8,077 bases of DNA, from contig JAHFGE010000064.1 of the NCBI GenBank assembly GCA_023247575.1, positions 1 to 8,077 on the forward strand, read 5' to 3'. A program made the translations under genes and the position numbers. Every line of letters begins with the position of its first letter. The first letter of the stretch is position 1. The notes under the pieces are model-generated. The model made no database searches. It had not been told where the DNA came from and saw only the letters and a program-made list of their open reading frames with translations. This DNA comes from Candidatus Omnitrophota bacterium. GTDB taxonomy: Bacteria; Omnitrophota; Gorgyraeia; Zapsychrales; Fredricksoniimonadaceae. Of the stretch, positions 1 to 5,872 are shown piece by piece.

Positions 1-2
1 AG

Positions 3-254
3 GTTTGTCCGACCGCGGCCCTGGACTTGGCTCATAAAACGAAAGAAGATAAAAAGAAGGAGATCACCAAATTTACATTGAACGCCGAGTTGTGTTGTTT
101 TTGCGGTCTGTGTGAGGAAATTTGCCCGACCGATGCCATTTACTTTAACCCAATGTACGAAGTGTCCTATTTTAAACATGCTGATTTGAACGATATTGAT
201 CTTATGAGTGCTGAGAAATATAAGCATATTAATGAGGAGAACATTGATGTCTGA
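3..254 (+). CDS. nuoI: NADH-quinone oxidoreductase subunit I, C-terminal part (5' end outside window)
   Basis: This is the 3' end of the complex I subunit that carries two 4Fe-4S clusters (N6a/N6b) and passes electrons along the peripheral arm towards quinone. The reading frame is open from the window edge. Fragment residues 2-3 (Cys-Pro) are the end of the first CxxCxxCxxxCP motif, whose other cysteines lie upstream. The second motif is complete at fragment residues 31-42 (CCFCGLCEEICP, ligands C31, C34, C37, C41), followed by the family-typical TDAI. An internal TTG at 27 would give a shorter ORF but would cut the 8Fe ferredoxin domain, so I do not take it as the start. The C-terminal tail is short and charged. 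The stop TGA overlaps the nuoJ start by 8 bases, which implies translational coupling. Confidence 0.97.
   Translation, partial: VCPTAALDLAHKTKEDKKKEITKFTLNAELCCFCGLCEEICPTDAIYFNPMYEVSYFKHADLNDIDLMSAEKYKHINEENIDV
234..239 (+). promoter_or_regulatory. Shine-Dalgarno site deciding the nuoJ start
   Basis: GAGGAG lies inside the end of nuoI, 7 bases before the ATG at 247. It favours that ATG over the in-frame ATG at 208, which would add 13 polar residues before the first membrane helix. Confidence 0.8.
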
Positions 255-732
255 GATGCTTTTTTATCCTCTGGCAGCGAGTGTTTGTATCTTTGCCGGT
301 TTAGCCGTGACACAAAAAAATGTTTTTCATTGTGCTTTGTACTTAGCGATGGTGCTTTTAAGCATTGCAGGAATTTATTTTTATTTGGATGCTCCATTTT
401 TAGGAGTCATTCAAATACTGGTGTATGTAGGGGGGATCATTACTTTATTTGTTTTTGCCATTAAGCTCACCGCCCATATCGAAGATAAAGTGATTCGCCA
501 GACCAGCCAGCAATGGGTGCCGTCTCTTATGATTACAGGGATCCTTTTATGTGTTTTGTTTAGGTTCTTTAGTCAGAATCCATGGGCTAACCCCAATTTA
601 GGAAAACCAACCACACTTGCCCAGCTGGGTAATTTTTTAATGACCAATTATGCTGTGCCGTTTGAGTTTATATCGCTTTTATTATTGGCTGCCATGGTGG
701 GCGCCATTGTGATTGGAAAGGTTAAAAAATGA
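247..732 (+). CDS. nuoJ: NADH-quinone oxidoreductase subunit J (membrane)
   Basis: NuoJ (ND6 homologue) is a small membrane subunit beside NuoA, NuoH and NuoK. Its third helix is thought to link quinone reduction to proton channel opening. The product is 161 residues, a little shorter than E. coli NuoJ (184). Hydrophobic segments lie at about residues 5-20, 28-46, 51-74, 91-108 and 139-157, giving the usual five helices. The signature FLGVIQILVYVGGIITLFVF (51-70) matches the conserved helix with the flexible Tyr/Gly stretch, and FEFISLLLLAAMVGAI (139-154) is typical of helix 5. The start at 247 is chosen for its spacing from GAGGAG and because it removes a polar extension. It overlaps nuoI by 8 bases and nuoK by 4 bases (ATGA). 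Confidence 0.97.
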   Translation: MSEMLFYPLAASVCIFAGLAVTQKNVFHCALYLAMVLLSIAGIYFYLDAPFLGVIQILVYVGGIITLFVFAIKLTAHIEDKVIRQTSQQWVPSLMITGILLCVLFRFFSQNPWANPNLGKPTTLAQLGNFLMTNYAVPFEFISLLLLAAMVGAIVIGKVKK

Positions 733-1061
733 TTCCTTTAGAACACTTTTGTCTTCTTAGTGCCTTTCTTTTTTGTGCGGGTATTTACGGGGCACTTACT
801 CGCCGTAATGCTATTGGTATTTTGATTTCCATTGAACTGATTTTAAATGCCGCCAATATCAATTTGGTCGCCTTTAATAAATATTTGGGGACTAACGATG
901 GTTTGGGACAAGCCCCGACGGTACCGTCGGGGCAAGTATTTGCATTGTTTGTGGTAGCCATCGCTGCCGCCGCTAGTGTGGTGGGGCTGGTTTTGATTAT
1001 TGCTATTTATCGTCATGCGAAGTCTTTATTTACTGAAGGATTTCATTTAATGAAAGAGTAA
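729..1061 (+). CDS. nuoK: NADH-quinone oxidoreductase subunit K (membrane)
   Basis: NuoK (ND4L homologue) is a three-helix subunit in the proton path between the quinone site and the antiporter-like subunits. It has 110 residues against 100 in E. coli. Helices lie at about 5-23, 28-49 and 69-93. The essential helix-2 Glu is present (E36 in SIELILNAANINL). The second conserved membrane Glu, E72 in E. coli, aligns without gaps between the GQV and GL anchors to Ala82 (codon GCT, 972-974), so it is missing. The extra length is a roughly 10-residue insertion at 58-67 in the helix 2-3 loop, overlapping a perfect 22-base palindrome (912-933). The start overlaps the nuoJ stop (ATGA) and is preceded by GGAAAGG at 715-721, 7 bases away. 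The family assignment is secure; the effect of the missing Glu is inference. Confidence 0.97.
   Translation: MIPLEHFCLLSAFLFCAGIYGALTRRNAIGILISIELILNAANINLVAFNKYLGTNDGLGQAPTVPSGQVFALFVVAIAAAASVVGLVLIIAIYRHAKSLFTEGFHLMKE
912..933 (+). repeat. 22-base perfect palindrome inside nuoK
   Basis: GCCCCGACGGT is followed directly by its reverse complement ACCGTCGGGGC with no spacer. It encodes residues 62-68 and the first base of codon 69, in the loop where NuoK is longer than the E. coli protein. It shares its outer CCCCG and the GGGGCAAG flank with the palindrome in nuoM, so the two may belong to one repeat family. Confidence 0.85.
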
Positions 1062-1065
1062 GTCT

Positions 1066-2859
1066 ATGCATATCGCGCATTATATACCGCTGTTTCCTTT
1101 TTTAGCCTTTGTGATCAATATCTTTGTCGGCCGTAGGCTAAAAATAGGTAGCGCTTATTTGGCTGTGGGTACCTGCGTCTTATCATTTTTATGTTCTTTG
1201 AAAGTTTGGCAAGGGTTTTTACAAGGGGAGAGATCTTATAGCTTGGGTACTTGGTTGCTGATCCAGGGCAAGCCTTTGGATTTTGGCATCATCGTGGACC
1301 CCTTGACCATTATGATGCTTTTAATCGTTTCCTTTATTGGAACCTTTATTTTGATTTATTCCATTGGCTATATGCACGACGACCCCAGGTTCTCCCGTTA
1401 TTTTGCCTATATTTCATTATTTATGGCTTCCATGCTGGGGCTGGTATTGGCAGATAATTTTATCTTGCTGCTGATTTTCTGGGAGGGAGTCGGCCTGTGC
1501 TCTTATTTTCTTATTGCCTTTTGGCATGAGCGGCCGGCAGCGGCCAAAGCGGGTATCAAAGCTTTTGTCACCACTAGAATCGGGGACACAGGATTTTTAG
1601 TAGGGATGTTGTTATTATTTTTTACCACTGGCACTTTTCATTTTAGTGATTTTCAATTCTTAAGGGGACCTGAACCTGTTTTGACGTTGGCCGCCATATT
1701 AATTTTTGCCGGGGCGATTGGTAAATCCGCCCAGTTTCCTTTGCATGTCTGGCTTCCCGATGCCATGGAAGGCCCAACTCCCATTTCTGCCCTTATCCAT
1801 GCGGCTACCATGGTGGCGGCAGGCGTGTATTTGGTGGCCCGCTGTTTCCCGCTTTTTGCAGCTCATCCAGCGGCTTTGCAGACCGTGGCTGTTATTGGGG
1901 GCATTTCGGCCTTAATGGCAGCGACGATCGCTGTGGTCAATAATGACATTAAACGTGTGCTGGCCTATTCTACCATCAGTCAGCTTGGGCTTATGATGTT
2001 GGGCTTAGGGGTTGGAGGATTAAGTGCCGGAACATTTCATTTAATGACCCATGCTTTCTTTAAAGCGCTTCTATTCTTATGTGCTGGCAGCATCATTCAT
2101 GCAGTTGGCATTCAGGACATCCGTCAGATGGGAGGACTTTTTTCTAAAATGAAGGTGACGTCCGTGACCTTTTGTATCGGGGCGCTGGCTTTGGCCGGGG
2201 TGCCGCCTTTTGCAGGGTTTTGGTCCAAAGATGAAATCCTTTTGACGGCCTGGAATAATCATCATCCGGTTTTGTTTGCTGTGGCTTTGCTAACCAGTTT
2301 ATTGACTTCGTTTTACATGGCCAGACTTATTTTCTTGGTTTTATTTGGAAAACCACGCAGCGAATTGCATGCGCATGAGTCACCAGCTGTGATGACTATT
2401 CCTTTGGTCGTATTATCTGTATTTGCCGCATTGGCTGGATTTATTGGTTCGCCTTTAAAAGAGGCAACAGGGGCATACGAGGGAAGTCAGGTGATGATGC
2501 TGGCCTCAACCATGGTGAGCTTAACAGGTTTGGGTTTAGCTTACCTTATATATATCCGTCAAATGGCTTTGCCTCAATCATTACTTATGTCCTGCCAGGG
2601 GCTTAAACAGTTGTTGCTTAATAAATATTACATTGATGAGATTTATGAGGTTGTACTGGTCAAACCCATTTTACGTTTATGCCAGGGCAGTTTTAGCTTC
2701 GATATGAAGATCGTGGATGGGTTAGTTAATGGCGTTGCCAATGTGACGCAATTTTGTTCCGGCGTTTTGCGGCGTACGCAGACCGGGCTGGTACAAAACT
2801 ATTTACTGGTCCAAGTTTTTGGGGTGGTGTTATTAATTATGTGGCTATTAAAAATATAA
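1066..2859 (+). CDS. nuoL: NADH-quinone oxidoreductase subunit L (antiporter-like proton channel)
   Basis: NuoL (ND5 homologue) is the distal proton-pumping subunit of the complex I membrane arm, related to Mrp Na+/H+ antiporters. The product is 597 residues, slightly shorter than E. coli (613). The antiporter core spans about 60-420. Expected functional residues are present: E140 in IFWEGVGLCSYF, K220 in IGKSAQFPLHVWLPDAMEGP, H325, H329 and K333 in the HLMTHAFFKALLF helix, and K388 in GFWSKDEIL. The last helices (about 440-597) include a KYYIDEIYE segment (520-528), typical of the C-terminal part with the long lateral helix and final anchor. It starts 4 bases after nuoK with AAAGAG at 1053-1058 as a modest Shine-Dalgarno. 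The first residues (MHIAHYIPLFPFLAF) fit the NuoL N-terminus. Confidence 0.99.
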   Translation: MHIAHYIPLFPFLAFVINIFVGRRLKIGSAYLAVGTCVLSFLCSLKVWQGFLQGERSYSLGTWLLIQGKPLDFGIIVDPLTIMMLLIVSFIGTFILIYSIGYMHDDPRFSRYFAYISLFMASMLGLVLADNFILLLIFWEGVGLCSYFLIAFWHERPAAAKAGIKAFVTTRIGDTGFLVGMLLLFFTTGTFHFSDFQFLRGPEPVLTLAAILIFAGAIGKSAQFPLHVWLPDAMEGPTPISALIHAATMVAAGVYLVARCFPLFAAHPAALQTVAVIGGISALMAATIAVVNNDIKRVLAYSTISQLGLMMLGLGVGGLSAGTFHLMTHAFFKALLFLCAGSIIHAVGIQDIRQMGGLFSKMKVTSVTFCIGALALAGVPPFAGFWSKDEILLTAWNNHHPVLFAVALLTSLLTSFYMARLIFLVLFGKPRSELHAHESPAVMTIPLVVLSVFAALAGFIGSPLKEATGAYEGSQVMMLASTMVSLTGLGLAYLIYIRQMALPQSLLMSCQGLKQLLLNKYYIDEIYEVVLVKPILRLCQGSFSFDMKIVDGLVNGVANVTQFCSGVLRRTQTGLVQNYLLVQVFGVVLLIMWLLKI

Positions 2860-2866
2860 ACCAGTT

Positions 2867-2944
2867 TGTCGTTCCCGAACGTTTTAATCGGGAACTTAGT
2901 ACTTGCAAGCACTAGATTCCCGCTTAAAGCATGCGGGAATGACA
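2867..2944 (+). repeat. Symmetric 78-base element: two inverted 33-base hairpin repeats
   Basis: Copy 1 (2867-2899) and copy 2 (2912-2944, opposite orientation) match at 26 of 33 positions when one is reverse-complemented. Each contains its own perfect 8-base-pair stem with a 9-base loop: GTTCCCGA/TCGGGAAC (2871-2878 with 2888-2895) and ATTCCCGC/GCGGGAAT (2916-2923 with 2933-2940). The 12-base centre (2900-2911) contains CTTGCAAG, so the whole element is a near-perfect dyad with TGTC...GACA ends. The TTCCC(N)nGGGAA core resembles short palindromic repeats widespread in bacteria, such as neisserial dRS3 and REP/BIME types. It fills most of the only large gap in the nuo operon. No T-run follows, so it does not look like an intrinsic terminator. 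Confidence 0.9.
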
Positions 2945-2949
2945 GGTGG
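2945..2949 (+). promoter_or_regulatory. Shine-Dalgarno site deciding the nuoM start
   Basis: GGTGG lies 8 bases before the ATG at 2958 and begins at the base after the repeat element ends. It supports 2958 as start rather than the in-frame GTG at 2946, which overlaps the site itself. Confidence 0.65.
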
Positions 2950-2957
2950 TAAAAACT

Positions 2958-4430
2958 ATGATTCCTATACTCTCTACGCTTATCTTTTTACCTTTACTAG
3001 GCGCTATCATTATTTTTTGTCTGCCTCCTCGTCTGGAAAAGAGCATTAGGTTTTTAAGCCTTTTGGTTACCGGTGTTGTTTTAGCAGTGAGTGTTTGTTT
3101 GGTCATGCATTTTGACCCCGCCGTTGGCGGGGCAAGCAATTCCATGCAATTTGTTGAGTATCATCCCTGGCTTCATAATTTGCATATCTGGTATTTTTTG
3201 GGAGTCGATGGTCTTAGTCTGCCGCTGGTTTTTCTGACGGCGCTTTTAGGATTTCTGGCCTGTCTGTCTTCCTACGAGATCAAGGAGCGGGTCAAAGAAT
3301 ATTTTATTTTTTATCTGCTGTTGATGACCGGCATGATAGGGACTTTTCTGGCCCTGGACCTTGTGTTGTTTTATATTTTTTGGGAAATCGTTCTCATCCC
3401 TATGTATTTTTTGATCGGGATATGGGGAGGGCCTCGTCGGGAATATGCCGCGGTCAAATTCTTTTTATACACCCTGGCTGGTTCTGTTTTGATGCTATTG
3501 GGAATTTTAACGGCGTATTTTTTATCTACCCCGCATACGTTTAATATGCTGCAGCTTGGCCTTAGCGGTTTTGATTTGCGCTGGCAAATAATTTTATTTT
3601 TAGCTTTCTTTCTGGCCTTTGCCGTCAAAGTTCCGGTTTTTCCTTTTCATACCTGGCTGCCGGATGCCCATGTGGAAGCCCCCACGCCAGTCAGTGTTCT
3701 GCTGGCGGGGGTTTTGCTTAAGATGGGCGGTTATGGTTTATTGCGAGTCTGTTTTCCGATATTTAAAGCAGCCGCCTTCGTGCTGGCGCCTGTCCTGGCC
3801 ATGTTAGGAGTAGTGAATATTGTCTATGGAGCCTGGGTGGCCTTTGCCCAGACGGATTTTAAGAAGATGGTGGCTTACTCGTCTGTTAGCCACATGGGCT
3901 TTGTGCTTTTAGGGGCGGCGAGTCTTACTGTCACAGGGTTTAACGGGGCGCTGTTAGGAATGTTTAATCACGGCATTATTACCGGCGGAATGTTCTTACT
4001 TGTAGGCGTGCTCTATACTCGGGCGCACACACGTGAACTCAATCGATTTGGTGGCTTAACGAATTCCATGCCATTTTATGCCTTTTGTTTGACCTTTTTG
4101 TCTTTAGCCTCTTTAGGGCTCCCGGGTTTAAGTGGATTTGTAGGAGAGTTTCTGTCTTTAGTTGGAGCATTTAAGCCTTATCCATGGCTGGTGGTGGCTG
4201 CCGGCATCGGACTGGTGATGACCGTCGGGTATTTCCTGTCTATGATCGGGCGCGTTTTGTTGGGAGCGCTTAATCCTAAATGCGTCCCATATGTGGATAT
4301 GAATACCCGCGAACTTGTCACCATCGTGCCGTTAATGGCGATTGTCTTGATCGTGGGTTTTTACCCGCAATCAGTTCTCAATTTTCAGCAAGAAGCTATG
4401 CAAGGACTGGCTCATTTATTTAAACTATGA
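2958..4430 (+). CDS. nuoM: NADH-quinone oxidoreductase subunit M (antiporter-like proton channel)
   Basis: NuoM (ND4 homologue) is the middle antiporter-like pump of the complex I membrane arm. From ATG 2958 it has 490 residues, close to the family length of about 500. An in-frame GTG at 2946 would add four residues but lacks a Shine-Dalgarno. Functional residues seen: E143 in IFWEIVLIPMYFLIG, K224 in FAVKVPVFPFHTWLPDAHVEAP, K255 in GVLLKMGGYG, the FKKMVAYSSVSHMG helix (301-314), H338 in MFNHGI, and E397 in GLSGFVGEF, where NuoL has Lys, as expected for NuoM. A 7-base-pair palindrome is translated at about residues 53-59 in the loop after the first helix. It follows nuoL after a 98-base gap and overlaps nuoN by 4 bases (ATGA). 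Confidence 0.99.
   Translation: MIPILSTLIFLPLLGAIIIFCLPPRLEKSIRFLSLLVTGVVLAVSVCLVMHFDPAVGGASNSMQFVEYHPWLHNLHIWYFLGVDGLSLPLVFLTALLGFLACLSSYEIKERVKEYFIFYLLLMTGMIGTFLALDLVLFYIFWEIVLIPMYFLIGIWGGPRREYAAVKFFLYTLAGSVLMLLGILTAYFLSTPHTFNMLQLGLSGFDLRWQIILFLAFFLAFAVKVPVFPFHTWLPDAHVEAPTPVSVLLAGVLLKMGGYGLLRVCFPIFKAAAFVLAPVLAMLGVVNIVYGAWVAFAQTDFKKMVAYSSVSHMGFVLLGAASLTVTGFNGALLGMFNHGIITGGMFLLVGVLYTRAHTRELNRFGGLTNSMPFYAFCLTFLSLASLGLPGLSGFVGEFLSLVGAFKPYPWLVVAAGIGLVMTVGYFLSMIGRVLLGALNPKCVPYVDMNTRELVTIVPLMAIVLIVGFYPQSVLNFQQEAMQGLAHLFKL
3116..3132 (+). repeat. GC-rich palindrome inside nuoM
   Basis: CCCCGCC and GGCGGGG flank a 3-base GTT centre. The sequence is translated as part of DPAVGGAS (residues 53-60), in the loop after the first membrane helix. 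The right flank GGGGCAAG is identical to that of the palindrome in nuoK, and both start CCCCG. Confidence 0.7.
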
Positions 4431-5833
4431 CCATTCAATTTTTATTTCCTGAATTGCTGTTAGTCTTTTTTGCCGTCGCAGTTTTATTCGGGAGCGTTTC
4501 CAATTTTTTTAAAAAATTTACACCCGTCGTGGCCGCTTTAGGGCTGCTGGGAGCCTTGTTACTGCTGCCGGCCGCCAGTCAAAGCTCCACAGCTGTATTC
4601 TTTCATCTTCTGGAGGCCGATACTATCTCTGCCTTTTTCCGTACCCTTATTCTTATAGGTTCGGCCCTGATTGTCTTTTTGTCGATGGGCGAACCGCAGA
4701 TTCAGGAGCAGGACAGGGGAGAGTTTTATTTTTTTATTTTGACCCTGGCTATCTCCATGATGATCGCTGTATCATCGCGAAACCTTTTGATGATCTACAT
4801 CGCCCTGGAGACCGTTTCGATTATTTCCTACATCTTGGTGGGTTATCTTAAACAGGATGCTTTCTCCTCGGAAGCTGGATTAAAATATTTTCTGTTTGGG
4901 GCTTTGTCCACTGGCATTATGCTGTACGGTATTTCTTTGCTGTACGGATTGTTCGGCACTCTGGACTTGCCCACCATGGCTGCGGCGGTAAAACAAGAAC
5001 ATATTTATTTCCCAATTTTTATTTTATCTATGGTGTTTGTTTTAGCTGGACTGGCGTTTAAATGTTCCCTGGTGCCTTTTCATATGGCGGCGCCGGATGC
5101 CTACCAGGGAGCGCCGACGCCTATCAGTGCCTTTCTTTCCATCGGCCCCAAGGCCATGGGATTTGCGCTTTTGTTACGGGTTTTCTTGGGTACCCCTACA
5201 CCCTTGATTGCTAAATGGAGCGCACTGGCGCAATGGTTAGCCATCATTACGATGACTTTAGGCAACATCATTGCTTTAAAGCAGACCAACGTCAAACGTC
5301 TGCTGGCTTATTCTTCCATTGCCCATGCCGGGTTTATGCTCATGGCCCTGGCTGCGGTCAATGCTTCAGGAATCAAGGCGCTTTTATTTTACCTTTTTAT
5401 TTATGTGTTTATGAATGTGGGGGCTTTTGGATGTGTGGTCTTGACCCAACGGCAGGAGGTAGCGCAGTACGCCGGTCTTTCTCGTCAATATCCGTTTGCG
5501 GCTTTTGTTATGTCGATATCACTTTTGTCTTTAGCTGGCTTACCGCCCTTGGCCGGGTTTATGGCCAAGTTTGTGGTGATTGCCGCTGCCATACAGGCCA
5601 AGTTATACCTTTTGGCCATCATCGCGGTGTTAAACAGTGTCATCGCGCTTTTTTATTATCTGCGCATTATCAAGGCGATGTATTTGAGTAAGACCGAAAT
5701 AGGGGGACAGTTGAATTCAACTGTCCCTCATAGTAGGGCACTTATCCTCGCTTTAACCCTGACACTTCTGGTCAACATCCTGCTTGGCCTGTGGCCGCAA
5801 GGACTTATGCCCTGGCTTTCGCTTTCTCCATAA
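4427..5833 (+). CDS. nuoN: NADH-quinone oxidoreductase subunit N (antiporter-like proton channel)
   Basis: NuoN (ND2 homologue) is the antiporter-like subunit nearest NuoK in the complex I membrane arm. The product is 468 residues, near the family norm (E. coli 485). Channel residues are present: E128 in IYIALETVSIISYILVG, K212 in LAFKCSLVPFHMAAPDAYQG, K242 in SIGPKAMGFALLLR, and K381 in LPPLAGFMAKFVVI. The conserved VKRLLAYSSIAHAGF stretch (289-303) is also there. The ATG overlaps the nuoM stop (ATGA), and I see no good Shine-Dalgarno at a suitable distance, so initiation probably depends on coupling to nuoM. Near the 3' end, a perfect 24-base palindrome is translated as about residues 426-434, in the loop before the last helix. 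It is the last complex I gene here. Confidence 0.98.
   Translation: MTIQFLFPELLLVFFAVAVLFGSVSNFFKKFTPVVAALGLLGALLLLPAASQSSTAVFFHLLEADTISAFFRTLILIGSALIVFLSMGEPQIQEQDRGEFYFFILTLAISMMIAVSSRNLLMIYIALETVSIISYILVGYLKQDAFSSEAGLKYFLFGALSTGIMLYGISLLYGLFGTLDLPTMAAAVKQEHIYFPIFILSMVFVLAGLAFKCSLVPFHMAAPDAYQGAPTPISAFLSIGPKAMGFALLLRVFLGTPTPLIAKWSALAQWLAIITMTLGNIIALKQTNVKRLLAYSSIAHAGFMLMALAAVNASGIKALLFYLFIYVFMNVGAFGCVVLTQRQEVAQYAGLSRQYPFAAFVMSISLLSLAGLPPLAGFMAKFVVIAAAIQAKLYLLAIIAVLNSVIALFYYLRIIKAMYLSKTEIGGQLNSTVPHSRALILALTLTLLVNILLGLWPQGLMPWLSLSP
5704..5727 (+). repeat. 24-base perfect palindrome inside nuoN
   Basis: GGGACAGTTGAA is followed directly by its reverse complement TTCAACTGTCCC. It is read in frame as part of GGQLNSTVP, between the YYLRI helix and the last membrane helix of NuoN. 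Its sequence differs from the GC-rich palindromes in nuoK and nuoM, so it belongs to a separate family. The GGGACAG...CTGTCCC ends resemble short palindromes seen dispersed in many bacterial genomes (recalled from general knowledge, not searched). Confidence 0.88.
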
Positions 5834-5838
5834 AACCA

Positions 5839-5866
5839 TTCGATAATAAAAATTTTCTGTTACAAT
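5839..5866 (+). promoter_or_regulatory. Candidate extended -10 promoter for the fprA-like gene
   Basis: TGTTACAAT (5858-5866) is an extended -10 box (TGn before TACAAT). The -35 region is poor (TTCGAT at 5839, 16-base spacing), as is common with extended -10 promoters. The predicted transcription start, 7 bases past the -10, falls at 5873, the A of the ATG. Confidence 0.5.
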
Positions 5867-5872
5867 ATCGCC

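Noticed and set aside
5064..5109. CCCTGG...CCAGGG inverted pair in nuoN
   Set aside because: Six bases with a spacer of about 30, fully explained by the conserved LVPFHMAAPDAYQG coding motif.
5215..5691. 158-codon open frame on the plus strand inside nuoN
   Set aside because: It lies in another frame within nuoN, which has all conserved channel motifs; the alternative product is low-complexity and rich in Cys, Gly and His.
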